Shown: positions 44,367 through 53,825, counted from the first letter of the stretch. The stretch is 64,000 nucleotides of DNA from BOG-1155 sp050012495 (GCA_050012495.1 JBEKHB010000015.1:85137-149136); one strand, 5' to 3'. Notes: a model not told the origin generated them from the letters alone. A program made the numbers and translations.

Positions 44367-44804
44367 TCATGCCTTGCTCTCTATGAGCTTCAGAAACGTA
44401 TCGGGATTTACTATGGAAATGCCCTCGAACGAGACAAGGTCCGTAAGGTGATGGTCGCCGGAAATAATGTAATCGGCCCGCCCTTCTGCCGCGCATGACA
44501 ACACGATATCATCAGACGCGTCTCTGTCGACGCCATGGACATCCAGCTTGCCGGGCGTCATAAAGGCCGTCTTTGCTATTTTCTGGAGGGCGTCCTTTGT
44601 TACCTCCAGGCTTATGGCGCGCTTCGCCAAAAGCTTCCTGACTTTTTGATAATTCAGGACATGGATGATCTCTTTCAGTATTGCAGGGGATGCCACTAAA
44701 TCGAGCTTTCCCTCAAGGGCCATTTTCAGTATTCTTGCAGGCTTTCCCTCGGGTGAAAGGATTGCGCTCACCACGAGGTTCGTATCGAGGACAATGCGGG
44801 TCAT
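44367..44804 (-). CDS. PIN-domain ribonuclease toxin
   Basis: 145-residue PIN protein of the COG1569 type. Acidic active-site residues: VLDTNLVVSAIL at the N-terminus, KEIIHVL, then VDRDASDDIVLSCA and ISGDHHL. Predicted RNase toxin of a type II pair; ATG overlaps the antitoxin gene by 4 nt. The pair sits between two parS-bearing repeats. Confidence 0.9.
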   Translation of the reverse strand: MTRIVLDTNLVVSAILSPEGKPARILKMALEGKLDLVASPAILKEIIHVLNYQKVRKLLAKRAISLEVTKDALQKIAKTAFMTPGKLDVHGVDRDASDDIVLSCAAEGRADYIISGDHHLTDLVSFEGISIVNPDTFLKLIESKA

Positions 44805-45076
44805 GAACGTCTTTTTCTGACTGCCTGAACCGCTTCGTCTATTGTCCCTTCGATGGCCTTAGGCTCCTCGCCCTTCATCTTCTCCCATATCTCGTTCAGG
44901 GCTTCCAGGGCGGCGGCCCTGTCTTGTTCCAGCATCCTGTACCTGTCCATGGATATGATCGCTACGAGGGGTTTGCCCGCCCTCTCCACAATGTACTCGT
45001 CGCCCCTCAATGCCACCTCGTTCATTACCTGACCAAGATTTTGCCTGGCTTTTAAAGCGGCAAGTTTTTTGACCAT
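44801..45076 (-). CDS. Phd/YefM-type antitoxin
   Basis: 91 residues beginning MVKKLAALKARQNLGQVMNEV, followed by GDEYIVERAGKPLVAIISMDRY, the classic Phd/YefM DNA-binding N-terminal domain, with a charged C-terminal tail (EPKAIEGTIDEAVQAVRK) to bind the toxin. Start ATG 45076 with TAAGGAGC upstream. It probably represses the promoter at 45120-45148. Confidence 0.9.
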   Translation of the reverse strand: MVKKLAALKARQNLGQVMNEVALRGDEYIVERAGKPLVAIISMDRYRMLEQDRAAALEALNEIWEKMKGEEPKAIEGTIDEAVQAVRKRRS

Positions 45077-45106
45077 TATGCACGCTCCTTATGTTATCAC
45101 CGTATC

Positions 45107-45148
45107 AATTATAGCAACTATTATAACTGATGCAACGAAATGGTTCAA
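45107..45148 (-). promoter_or_regulatory. Sigma70-type promoter and operator of the PIN/Phd pair
   Basis: On the minus strand TTGAAC (45148-45143) and TATAAT (45125-45120) are separated by 17 bp. Immediately downstream, ATAG-CAA-CTAT (within 45110-45121 on the plus strand) is an inverted repeat well placed for Phd autorepression. Confidence 0.7.
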
Positions 45149-45189
45149 GGGATACTACCCGCAAAAGTACCCTGTCCTCTTTTTCTTTG

Positions 45190-45296
45190 CCGCAACGCAA
45201 GCCGCGGGACTGGGCAGCGCGACAAGAGAAAGCGCATAATTACTGGTAGTTGGCCGCGAATAGCACATGGGGACGCGATGTTTCACGTGAAACATG
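45190..45296 (+). repeat. parS-containing repeat, copy 3
   Basis: Perfect parS TGTTTCACGTGAAACA at 45279-45294, with upstream CGCAAGCCGCGGGACTGGGC, ATAATTACTGG and TTGGCCGCGAATAGCACATG as in copy 2. The copies lie in the same orientation 955 bp apart and bracket the toxin-antitoxin genes. Confidence 0.9.
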
Positions 45297-45560
45297 TGCT
45301 GCGTAGGGGCGGCCGGCCGCCTTTTGCGCCTGATGCGCTCGACCGCGGGGTCGCGCGATCCTCACGTACCAAGCAGTACGCTCCGGTCGGCGGCCCTTGG
45401 TCTTAGGCATTAATCATCGAAAATCCCTTAAGCCGGAACATCGTCTGCAATTGCTTTCACCAATCGCGCATTCAATGGAGTCTGCGAAAGTGAAGGTTGC
45501 CGCCAGAAAGCGTTACTTTCGCAAAGGCCAACGACTAATTGGTACAAAACCTGGTACCTG
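45297..45560. other. Intergenic repeat-like sequence
   Basis: 45305-45395 is the third GC-rich GGGCGGCC/CACGTAC block. The remainder up to the receiver remnant shows no supported gene. Confidence 0.35.
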
Positions 45561-45860
45561 CTACCCTACGGGACCCAGCGACAGTCTTTCCTTTACCACT
45601 GCTGCCAGTTCACTCAATCTGAAAGGTTTGCGGGCTACCTGTCCGTGTCCGTCCGCTTGTATTCGATTGGACGGAGACTCATCAGCGTATCCCGCATAGA
45701 ACAGGACGGGAAGGTCGGGCCGGATATGCCTGAAACGGATGGCGAGGTCGAGGCCCATAATGTCAGGAAGTATAGGCTCAATGCTGGCAAGGTCGAATTT
45801 GTGAGGGTTCTCGGCAAAGACCTTCAGCGCGCTTCGACTAGTCGTCTCGCCGGCGCCGGG
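45561..45860 (-). pseudogene. Fragment of a response-regulator receiver domain
   Basis: The minus-strand frame reads SALKVFAENPHKFDLASIEP then ILPDIMGLDLAIRFRHIRPD, LPVLFYAGYADESPSN, and QVARKPFRLSELAAVVKERL: the second half of a CheY-like domain with the KPF lysine but with the phospho-acceptor Asp region degraded (DLASIEPILPD instead of DLVITDxxMP). No N-terminal half or start is found. It is likely the leftover of a hybrid sensor kinase. Confidence 0.7.
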
Positions 45861-45921
45861 TATTTGCTCTTTCCGTAATGCTTACTGGGTGGGCCATACC
45901 CGGCAACAGTCACTCCTCTGT

Positions 45922-47274
45922 TCACGCGGTTTGGACGTTTCTCGGCACGGCAGCCGGAGCCATGCGCCACCCGAGGACAACGAGAAGCGCGATGGCAAAC
46001 ACCGCCACCAGGGCATTCGTGCTGTAAATGCCGGTAACGCTCCAGTTCTGGCTGAGCAGATAGCCCCCTATGGCAGGTGAGAGCGTCCCGCCGATTTTGG
46101 ACATGGCGTATGCCCAACCGACCCCCGTACCCCTGATGTTGCTGGGATACGAGAGGGTCATCACGGCTATGAGCCCGGCGTAGCTGGCGCCTATGGTGAA
46201 TCCGCAGCAACATGCCAGGACCGCGATGGTGATGAACGCGCCGCCCGCGAAGATCCCGAAGACCACGAAGGCAATGAACGAGAAGGTAAATAGGAGCTGC
46301 AGGATCCGGAAGGGGTTGCCTTTGTCCATTAGATGGCCGGTGATGACAATCGCTATCACGGCCCCAAAATTCAGACACGCAAAGGCTAGGCTGTATTGGA
46401 CTACCGAAGCTCCACTCTTATGTAAAAGGGTTGGTGCCCAGGTCGCATTTAAGTAAAGCAGATACAGGGCGGCCGCCATGGTGACCCAAAAGATCATTGT
46501 CATCAGTGCGCGTCCTCCCGTGAAGAGGTGCTTGACGGGTACTCCCCGGAGTTTTTTCTCGGTAGCGATGAACTGGTAATCGCGGTCCTTGGCGATGGCC
46601 GGGGCCACCCTTCTGATGATCCTGCGCATCTGCTGGTCCTTGTTGCCTTTCCAAGCCAGGAACTCCAGGGATTCAGGGAGCAATACGGCCGCAATCAGGG
46701 CGATAACGATAGGGGCAATGCCGCCGAAAATGAAGAGCGATTGCCAGCCGAAATGGGGGATGAGGTATGCGCTCATAAGCCCTGCCACCGTGGCCCCTGT
46801 GCCGGCCCCGGCGTACATGGTGGCGACAAAGGTCTTATGTACGCGGCTCGGCGCGTATTCGGAACCGAAGGCCAACGCGTTAGGGACAGCCCCACCCAAC
46901 CCGAGTCCGGAGATAAAACGATATAGAGCCAGCTGCTCCACGTTGGTGATAAATGCGGTCAACAGGGTGAAGACGCCGAAAATGAGGGCCGAGGCAAAGA
47001 GCATCCATTTTCGCCCGAAGCGGTCGGCGGCCATGCCCAGGACCACGGCGCCGATTAGAGGCCCAAACTGGCCCGCGCTTATTGCAAGGCCAAGAGCGCT
47101 AAGATTCGCATGAAGAAACTCCGCTATCTTCGGCGTCGCTACTCCTATGACCGTCAAATCGAAGCCGTCGAGGACCGTGAGCAAGAAACAAAGAGCACAA
47201 ACCCGGATTTGATATGACGATGTGTGCGGGACAGAATCAAAAACCTTCCGTATAGTTATTTCCTTGCTCGCCAT
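45922..47274 (-). CDS. MFS transporter, aromatic acid:H+ symporter (AAHS)-type
   Basis: Twelve-helix transporter; ATG 47274 gives 450 residues. The TM1 signature LDGFDLTVIGVATPKIAE with the conserved Asp, and loop 2-3 GMAADRFGRKWML, match the PcaK/BenK-like AAHS group that imports benzoate or 4-hydroxybenzoate. A G-rich Shine-Dalgarno precedes the ATG. It lies 191 bp downstream of etfB on the same strand, so it may be the substrate importer of the adjoining oxidation genes. Confidence 0.88.
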   Translation of the reverse strand: MASKEITIRKVFDSVPHTSSYQIRVCALCFLLTVLDGFDLTVIGVATPKIAEFLHANLSALGLAISAGQFGPLIGAVVLGMAADRFGRKWMLFASALIFGVFTLLTAFITNVEQLALYRFISGLGLGGAVPNALAFGSEYAPSRVHKTFVATMYAGAGTGATVAGLMSAYLIPHFGWQSLFIFGGIAPIVIALIAAVLLPESLEFLAWKGNKDQQMRRIIRRVAPAIAKDRDYQFIATEKKLRGVPVKHLFTGGRALMTMIFWVTMAAALYLLYLNATWAPTLLHKSGASVVQYSLAFACLNFGAVIAIVITGHLMDKGNPFRILQLLFTFSFIAFVVFGIFAGGAFITIAVLACCCGFTIGASYAGLIAVMTLSYPSNIRGTGVGWAYAMSKIGGTLSPAIGGYLLSQNWSVTGIYSTNALVAVFAIALLVVLGWRMAPAAVPRNVQTA

Positions 47275-47465
47275 GATTACCCCCCCCCTTTTTGAGATTA
47301 CATTTACCGGCGCGAGACATTTCGGGAACGAAATATGCCTAAGGAGAAATCGACATTCTGAAGCATCTCGGCAGAAGCGGTGCTCCACCTAACCCACCCT
47401 CGCTGGCCTGGCCGACTTAGCCCCGCCAACTTCAATACCTCAAATCCGGATTCCCTGTCTTGCAC

Positions 47466-48260
47466 CTAAATGACCCCATCCTCCTTCATGATAACGGCTA
47501 GATTCCGGCCCTTCTCTTCCGCAGAGCCTCCATCTATCAGCCTGCACTTCTTTTCGTTATGAAACACGGACAGCGTAAATATCTCCCTTCCCTTCAATTC
47601 CTGCTCAAGGCCGAGATCCGCTGCGTTTAAAATCGTTATGGGTTTCTTCGCGGCGGCCCGATTGGCCAGAACGGAGGCGACATACCGTAGCTCTCCGACT
47701 TCGTTGCTCACCGTCACCAGCGCGGGCAGGGGTGCCTTAACCACGTCCAGGCCGTTCTTGCTCGCCTTTTGCACAATAACGCTACCATCTTCGATCACCA
47801 CTTTCCGCGCCAAACTGACAGCAGGGATCTGAAGCATTTCCGCTATGTGCAGACCCGTTATGCCGAAACCCCAATCCGAGGACTGTCTTCCGGTCAGGAT
47901 CAGGTCGTATGGACCGATCCGCTTTATAGCGGTTAAAAGCACATAAGCGCCTGAATAACTGTCGATGTCCTTGAATTGCGAATCCGTCAACAGGACCAGA
48001 TCATCAGCGCCAACGGCCAGTACTTTTCTTAAGACCGGCTGGGCCAGCTTTTCCCCCATGCTGACGACCGTGATTTTAGCGGCATGATTATCTTTGATCT
48101 GGAGGGCCGCTTCCAATGCATTCTCGTCAAAAGGGTTCAAAAACGGTGCGATACCCGTCGATACGACTTGCTTTGCCTCCAAATCAACCGAAAACGCGTC
48201 AGCCGGACCTTCCGGGTCTGGAACTTGTTTTACGCAGACTATTATCTGCAACTCCTTCAT
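47466..48260 (-). CDS. etfB: Electron transfer flavoprotein beta subunit
   Basis: ETF-beta, starts MKELQIIVCVKQVPDPEGPA at ATG 48260 (264 residues). Motifs: LNPFDENALEAALQIKD, DLILTGRQSSDWGFGITG, and the AMP/FAD-binding tail. It overlaps etfA by 62 nt, with etfA first, the reverse of the usual etfB-etfA order. With the FAD oxidoreductases upstream it should accept electrons from substrate oxidation, possibly in a confurcating (Lct-like) complex. Confidence 0.94.
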   Translation of the reverse strand: MKELQIIVCVKQVPDPEGPADAFSVDLEAKQVVSTGIAPFLNPFDENALEAALQIKDNHAAKITVVSMGEKLAQPVLRKVLAVGADDLVLLTDSQFKDIDSYSGAYVLLTAIKRIGPYDLILTGRQSSDWGFGITGLHIAEMLQIPAVSLARKVVIEDGSVIVQKASKNGLDVVKAPLPALVTVSNEVGELRYVASVLANRAAAKKPITILNAADLGLEQELKGREIFTLSVFHNEKKCRLIDGGSAEEKGRNLAVIMKEDGVI

Positions 48261-49266
48261 GAAGTTCCTCCAGTTTTCTCTTAAGGGCAGGTACGACGTT
48301 CTCGAAGTTGCCAACAACCCCGTAGTCCGACACCTTAAATATGTATGCATCGGGATTATTGTTTATAGCTATGATCTTCTTGGCTCCCAACATACCTGTC
48401 AGATGCTGCAATGAACCCGATATTGCCACAGCGATGTACAGCTGCGGGGACACCTTCTCGCCGGTCAGTCCTATTTGCAGTGAAGAGGGCACCAAATGGG
48501 TGTCAACCAAAGGCCTGCTGGCCCCTAACTCCACTGAGCCAAAGTATTTTCTCAGCGCCTTTACCAAATCTCGCAGGTGGTCAACGCCTTCGGCGTTTCT
48601 AACTCCCCTCCCGCCTGCGACTATGACCTCCGCTTTGTTTAAGTCAACACCCTCTTCTTTGATCTTTTCGATTACCTCAATTTTTGCCAGTGACTCATCT
48701 ATCTCCGGATCGAACTGGATGATCTGCCCCTTGCCGCTCAATGGCTTATCAATCGGCTCCACCGCTTTTGGCCTCAGGGTTGCCGTGTACGGCCTCTCCC
48801 GAAGCTTGAATACGGAGATGATCCTGCCTCCGTACACCGGCTTAGTGCAGAGCAGGTGTCCTGTCTCGGGCTCGACGGCAAATTGGACGGAGTCGGTCAC
48901 GACCTGCACCCCCATCTGATAGGCGAACCTCGGGGCCAGATCCATATTCTCCGGAGTGGCACCTATGAGCATCACCGCAGGAGCGATTTTTCGACACAGC
49001 TGTCCGAGAAGACTTGCATGAAGCTCTGGCGAAAAGCTTGCCAGTCGCGCGTGGTCGATAGAATAAACTTCGTCCGCATATTGACTGACCTCTTCCACCG
49101 CCTGCCCAATTCCATGGCCGATTATCACTGCAGCTAACGAACCCTGCAGATCGGAAGCAAGCTTTCTCCCCATTTGCAGCAGCTCATACGTAACGGGATC
49201 AAGGCCGGATTCGCTCTTATCGGCTAAAATCATCACTTTTGCATGTTCCACGCTTACCCCACCCAT
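48199..49266 (-). CDS. etfA: Electron transfer flavoprotein alpha subunit
   Basis: 355-residue ETF-alpha: N-terminal half with VMLIGATPENMDLAPRFAYQ, C-terminal FAD domain with EVIVAGGRGVRN, the loop GASRPLVDTHLVPSSLQIGLTG and YIAVAISGSLQHLTGM followed by IIAINNNPDAYIF. The last about 20 residues (after LKRKLEELHEG) extend past the usual end into etfB sequence. ATG 49266 with GTGAGGAAAC upstream. Confidence 0.94.
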   Translation of the reverse strand: MGGVSVEHAKVMILADKSESGLDPVTYELLQMGRKLASDLQGSLAAVIIGHGIGQAVEEVSQYADEVYSIDHARLASFSPELHASLLGQLCRKIAPAVMLIGATPENMDLAPRFAYQMGVQVVTDSVQFAVEPETGHLLCTKPVYGGRIISVFKLRERPYTATLRPKAVEPIDKPLSGKGQIIQFDPEIDESLAKIEVIEKIKEEGVDLNKAEVIVAGGRGVRNAEGVDHLRDLVKALRKYFGSVELGASRPLVDTHLVPSSLQIGLTGEKVSPQLYIAVAISGSLQHLTGMLGAKKIIAINNNPDAYIFKVSDYGVVGNFENVVPALKRKLEELHEGVADNSLRKTSSRPGRSG

Positions 49267-49353
49267 GTTTCCTCACACGATTCATGATTTTTACGCAAAA
49301 CGTATGCTTACCATCAGACGATCGCCGTGATCGGTCCATGATCCCAACCGGCC

Positions 49354-51000
49354 TCATATCGTTACATAGTAGGCATCGCCCAGATCGTTGGGATTGAATA
49401 TTTCCCTGATCTTGGTCTGATAGCGGAACACCGCGGATTGAGGATGCGCTGAAAGGATCTCCTTGCGCACTTCCTTTGAGAACTCCCTTCCGTCAGATCC
49501 TCTCGAAAGGCCGTTGAGTCTCTGCAATCCCGGCGGCAGACCGTTTTCACGTTCGTACTTAACGACAGCCTCGTAGTACTCAAAAGTCCCTTCGGTCGAA
49601 AACTTGTCGTGGGGATCAAAATGAACGAAGCTCTCGATGCCGACCGAGCCTCCGCCTCCCATCCCGCCTATTCCTCCCATCCCGCTGTCTCCGCCGGCGG
49701 CCACTATCGCGCCCTTCTTTTCCCAGCTCTTCTTGAATTCTATTGCACCGGGAATATACGAGGCCGTGAAGTCAGGGGGTCCGTTTTGGGCGAAGGAACC
49801 GTCATATCCCCCACCATAGACGAGATTGAGGCCCTTATGTCCCAGCCTTACCATGTAAAGCAGAGACCACTGCTCTATCTCAGGACGAGACATGAATTCC
49901 GACTTCCAGCCCCCTGTCTCGGCCAGGATTTCGTCCAGTGCCTTCAGCTGCCACTCGATGTCCCGCTTTGTCATCCCGGCCAGCACCAGCTCAAAATCAT
50001 ATTTTGATTCCTCGGCTATTTTCTTATTCTCCGGGTCCTCCAGCATCTCCTCGAGGTCCGAAAGGGTCTTGTCGGGATCGCTTAATATCTTGATCATAGG
50101 GATCTTGAGATCCCTCCCAAGCTTGTTGTATTGGCGGTGGGCGATATACCCCATGCCGGCATTCCACAGCTTGTAGCATGAGTCCGCAAAAGCCTGCCAG
50201 GATGGGAAGCATACGGTGAATGCCCTGACGTTATCAAGCAACGGGGCTCTGTAAGCGGGTGGCGTACCGGAAGCAGAGAGCGTGGTGGGCCCAGGCCACG
50301 GATGGAGCTTAAGGGCAATCTTCGTAAAAACACCCATGCCCCCCCTGGCCCCGATAGTTCCTTTGATTAAGCCTATTATTCCTGGTCCGGGTCCTTCGCC
50401 GCAGAACCAACCGGCCCCTGATCCGAGCGAGCCTGCTTTGACGGTATCCCCGTTGGGCATGACCCATTCGAATCCCAACAGGTTCTCAGCGCCCACGCCC
50501 ATATAGAAAGAGTCCGGACCGAACCCCACATAACAGGTGGCGGCCACGAGAGGAGAGCAGCCCGCTCCAGCCCCGATCATGTGACAATTGAGCCCCACCT
50601 TCATGGCTTCGGCCTGAAGTGTCGCTCCTATGACGTACGGCTCGATCACCGCGAACATATTCTTCCTGTCTATCTCGATGATCCGGTTCATACGTCGCAT
50701 GTCCAACTGGACGGCGTCTTCGTGCGACGGGTAACCCATAGCTCCCCAAAAAGTGCTGGAAGCCTTGTACTTGATTTTATGTTTATTGCAGACTTTCACT
50801 ACCGCCTGCACGTCCTCCGTACTCGCTGGAAGGAGCACCGCTCCGGCGCGGGGAGTGAATACCCTGTAGAACGGGCCACAATGCAGGGATGTAGCCATCA
50901 GTGGATAAACGTATGAATCGAGTAGAGCAGGATCGTCCGAGATGTTGTCCGGACCGACGATATCCTCCAGCGCTTGATATACCTCCCTTGATAATGCCAT
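49354..51000 (-). CDS. FAD-binding oxidoreductase (PCMH/GlcD-like), first of two
   Basis: 548 residues from ATG 51000, preceded by AAGGAGGACG. N-terminal PCMH-type FAD domain: FTPRAGAVLLPASTEDVQAV, IIEIDRKNMFAVIEPYVIGA, AAGCSPL-type loop and IGARGGMGVFTKIALKLHPW; C-terminal cap domain ends FNPNDLGD. Likely a 2-hydroxyacid or related alcohol dehydrogenase feeding ETF. It sits directly downstream of the HdrD-like gene; the substrate cannot be inferred from sequence alone. A glycine-rich loop GMGGIGGMGGGG near residue 450 is unusual. Confidence 0.85.
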   Translation of the reverse strand: MALSREVYQALEDIVGPDNISDDPALLDSYVYPLMATSLHCGPFYRVFTPRAGAVLLPASTEDVQAVVKVCNKHKIKYKASSTFWGAMGYPSHEDAVQLDMRRMNRIIEIDRKNMFAVIEPYVIGATLQAEAMKVGLNCHMIGAGAGCSPLVAATCYVGFGPDSFYMGVGAENLLGFEWVMPNGDTVKAGSLGSGAGWFCGEGPGPGIIGLIKGTIGARGGMGVFTKIALKLHPWPGPTTLSASGTPPAYRAPLLDNVRAFTVCFPSWQAFADSCYKLWNAGMGYIAHRQYNKLGRDLKIPMIKILSDPDKTLSDLEEMLEDPENKKIAEESKYDFELVLAGMTKRDIEWQLKALDEILAETGGWKSEFMSRPEIEQWSLLYMVRLGHKGLNLVYGGGYDGSFAQNGPPDFTASYIPGAIEFKKSWEKKGAIVAAGGDSGMGGIGGMGGGGSVGIESFVHFDPHDKFSTEGTFEYYEAVVKYERENGLPPGLQRLNGLSRGSDGREFSKEVRKEILSAHPQSAVFRYQTKIREIFNPNDLGDAYYVTI

Positions 51001-51016
51001 CTTCTCGTCCTCCTTA

Positions 51017-52288
51017 TCACATTGCCTGTTGGGCAAGCTCAACCACATCGAAGACCTTCATTTTGTCACCGCTAGCGCTGATCGCATCCATGAAGTTCCT
51101 TTCGCACCAGCCACATGCGGTTACGATTGCTTCGGCGCCGGTCGACTTGGCTTCCTCTATCCTTTCCGTGGCCGTCCAGTTGGAGAACTCAGGGTAAGCT
51201 TCCTTCACTCCGCCACCGGCCCCGCAGCACCATGCATACTCTCTGATTCTTTCCATCTCGACCAGTTCTAAGCCTGGAATACTCCTGAGCACATTCCTCG
51301 GTGCTTCGTAAACTCCGTTTGCCCCGTTATATCTGGGTTTGCGCGGCTCATAGACCACGATCTGGTTCTTGATCTTCTTCTCCTTGCCGTTCCAGGGCAC
51401 ATACGCCTCTCCCTGGCGACCCAAATGGCAAGGGTCATGGTAGGTTATCCTCATGGGGACATTCTTGTTGAACTTGATCTTGCCTTCTGTAAGCAGCCTG
51501 TTTACGTATTCGACCGTGTGCACGACTTCGATCTTCGTCCCCATTTCTGGATAAAGCCGCTTGAAGGCATGATAGCAATCGGAACAGGAGGTGACGATAG
51601 TCTCTATCCCGGCGGTTTTCCAAAGCTCCATATTGCTTTGCGCAAACTTTTTGAACTCCCCCTTGTATCCCATATTGAACACCCGGCAGCCGCAACAGGA
51701 TTCATCCGCCCCCATAATACCGATATCGATTCCCGCTTTCATGAGCAGGGCAACGGCGGTCCTTGATTTCTGCCACAAGCCCTCATCGAAGCTGAACCGG
51801 CAACCGGCATGGAAGAGTACCTTGGCCGACTTATCGCGGACATGCTTCACATCGAGACCCTCCGCCCAACGTCCCCTATCCGCCTTTGGCTTCAGCATCA
51901 TGTTGTCTTCCTTGCGAAGGTGTTCGATATAGAACATGTGCTCGGGGAGCAGCTGGCCGTCCTCCACCAGCTTGAACCTCAACTCACGCATCATTTCGAG
52001 CGGTTCCATGTTATAACGACATATCTTGCAGGAAACATCACAACTTCCGCAGGTTAGGCATTTGTACACTATGTCCAGCACTCGATCTGTGTATTCACTC
52101 CTGCCATTCAGAAGTGACATGGCAACCGAGTACCTGCCGCGGGCGGAATAGCTGTTGAAGTTGTTGTTGGCGATGCTAGGGCAGCCGTACGAAAACCTCC
52201 AGCTCTTTACGTGATCGAAGGGAATCCACTTGCAATATGAGCACTGACCACATCTTTCCATCTGTGGCAAATAATCCTTCAAGGCCAT
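51017..52288 (-). CDS. HdrD/GlpC-like iron-sulfur oxidoreductase subunit
   Basis: 423 residues without membrane segments. N-terminal cluster motifs CGQCSYCKW and CLTCGSCDVSCKICRY, and two CCG-type domains: HAGCRF with DESCCGCRVF, and CSDCYHAF, DPCHLGRQG with CCGAGGGVKEAYPEFSN. Such subunits link FAD dehydrogenases to ETF or quinone pools. Flanked on both sides by FAD-binding oxidoreductase genes, spaced 16 and 21 bp, so all three probably form one complex. Confidence 0.9.
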   Translation of the reverse strand: MALKDYLPQMERCGQCSYCKWIPFDHVKSWRFSYGCPSIANNNFNSYSARGRYSVAMSLLNGRSEYTDRVLDIVYKCLTCGSCDVSCKICRYNMEPLEMMRELRFKLVEDGQLLPEHMFYIEHLRKEDNMMLKPKADRGRWAEGLDVKHVRDKSAKVLFHAGCRFSFDEGLWQKSRTAVALLMKAGIDIGIMGADESCCGCRVFNMGYKGEFKKFAQSNMELWKTAGIETIVTSCSDCYHAFKRLYPEMGTKIEVVHTVEYVNRLLTEGKIKFNKNVPMRITYHDPCHLGRQGEAYVPWNGKEKKIKNQIVVYEPRKPRYNGANGVYEAPRNVLRSIPGLELVEMERIREYAWCCGAGGGVKEAYPEFSNWTATERIEEAKSTGAEAIVTACGWCERNFMDAISASGDKMKVFDVVELAQQAM

Positions 52289-52309
52289 TGTTTATCCTCC
52301 TTTTTCGGC

Positions 52310-53776
52310 TTAAAAGCACAACTTTCCCGGGTTCATGATATTGTTCGGGTCGAATATCCCCTTAATCCTTTTCAATACGTCCGTTGTCTGCGCATCCCGG
52401 TTAAATGCCATCTGCGCCCAGAGGCCATAAGGTCTGGAGTAAAATGCCCCCTGTTTCAACAATTCGTCACTGGCCTTTGCGTACAGGTCCTTCATCCGGC
52501 TTGCCTCGCTTGTATTGCTGCGGTCGAAGGACAGGCTGAATTCGCAGTGACAGTTCACTCCCTGGTGGAGCGGCTGTATGTATACCCCTATTTCGGAGCT
52601 CGGATATCCAAGACTGTCCGCTACCTTGTTCATCGCCTTCACGAACTCGGGCGTTTTATCGAGGGTGGTAAGGAAGAAGATGTCCTGACTGCTTCCCTTG
52701 TAACGCATCTTCCAGTAAGGCTCCGTCGACGGGTTCAGGATGACTTCCAGCACTTCCCTGCCGGTGGCCCCCTGAACAAACGGCACGAGGCACAAGCCGC
52801 GTTCCTGCGCCATCTCGGCAATATCTTTTTCCAGATAAGCCACCTTTTCTCCCGGCAACCTGTCCCTGCCGGCTATCCCCACGATAAGGACCCACCGGGG
52901 GAACCCTCCCGCGAGCTCTTTGATGTTGCCGGCTTCGCTTCCCAGAATGGTTGCCAGATTCCATCCGTTGAGCAACAGGAGTTCATCGCCAAAGCGGAAC
53001 TTCAGCAGCTCATACGCTAAATCGAACAAATCCTCCACTTCCGATGCCGGCACGAAATACAGATTATGGACCTGCGGCATCACCTGGCATCTGACGGAAG
53101 CCCAGGTAACAAGCCCCATGCCTCCCTGGGCCGCCGAAGTAAACTTGTAGAAATCCGCCTGAGCAGGTCCCCTTGGGTTCACCTGGGCAAACCCTTTTTC
53201 CCAGTCCTTCTCCAGAGACCCGAACTGTCCGGTTTCCCCGGTGGTCATCTTCTGCCCGTCTCCCCAGACGACCTCCAGGCAGCGCAGCGGTTCGAGCGTC
53301 TGCCACTGGTACGCCGGCATGGTGTTGGGCTCCCTTTCCAGCAGGCTACCGATAACCGATTTGTTGCTTCTCGGTGCCATCGGGATGGGGATTTGCAGTC
53401 CTTCCTTTGCCAACTCGGGCAAAAGCTGGGCATAGGTCACGCCCGGCTCTATCACTGCCATCCTGTTGCGGGTGTCGATCCTGAGGATCTTGTCCATCCC
53501 GCTCAGGTCGACCATGACCGCTCCCGGAACGCTTGGCACCGTATCGCCCCGGAAATGAGGCGGACCGGAGCTTATCGGCACCAGGGGCGTGTTAGTCCGG
53601 TTGGCCCATTGTACGAGTGTTTCAACCTCGCCCGCATTGTGTGGCTTCGCCACATACCAGGGCTTTAGCGGGCGGGCAAAACTCTCATCCTGCGAGTATG
53701 CCTGGAGATCCTCCTGGTTATCTAGGACGTTTCCTTCACCGACTACCTCTATCAATTCCTTTCTCTTAGCATTCAC
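52310..53776 (-). CDS. FAD-binding oxidoreductase (PCMH/GlcD-like), second of two
   Basis: 488 residues; GTG 53776 is chosen with AAAGGAGG at good spacing, giving NAKRKELIEVVGEGNVLDN. The PCMH FAD domain has VPISSGPPHFRGDT, ILRIDTRNRMAVIEPGVTYAQL and GGMGLVTWASVRC; the C-terminus has the glycolate oxidase-type ending GIFDPNNIMNPGKLCF. It differs clearly from the other FAD protein, so the pair may be heteromeric. Reaction unknown. Confidence 0.85.
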   Translation of the reverse strand: MNAKRKELIEVVGEGNVLDNQEDLQAYSQDESFARPLKPWYVAKPHNAGEVETLVQWANRTNTPLVPISSGPPHFRGDTVPSVPGAVMVDLSGMDKILRIDTRNRMAVIEPGVTYAQLLPELAKEGLQIPIPMAPRSNKSVIGSLLEREPNTMPAYQWQTLEPLRCLEVVWGDGQKMTTGETGQFGSLEKDWEKGFAQVNPRGPAQADFYKFTSAAQGGMGLVTWASVRCQVMPQVHNLYFVPASEVEDLFDLAYELLKFRFGDELLLLNGWNLATILGSEAGNIKELAGGFPRWVLIVGIAGRDRLPGEKVAYLEKDIAEMAQERGLCLVPFVQGATGREVLEVILNPSTEPYWKMRYKGSSQDIFFLTTLDKTPEFVKAMNKVADSLGYPSSEIGVYIQPLHQGVNCHCEFSLSFDRSNTSEASRMKDLYAKASDELLKQGAFYSRPYGLWAQMAFNRDAQTTDVLKRIKGIFDPNNIMNPGKLCF

Positions 53777-53825
53777 AACTTGGCCTCCTTTCGTCTTTCG
53801 CATGATTTCATTGCATGCAGACCCA

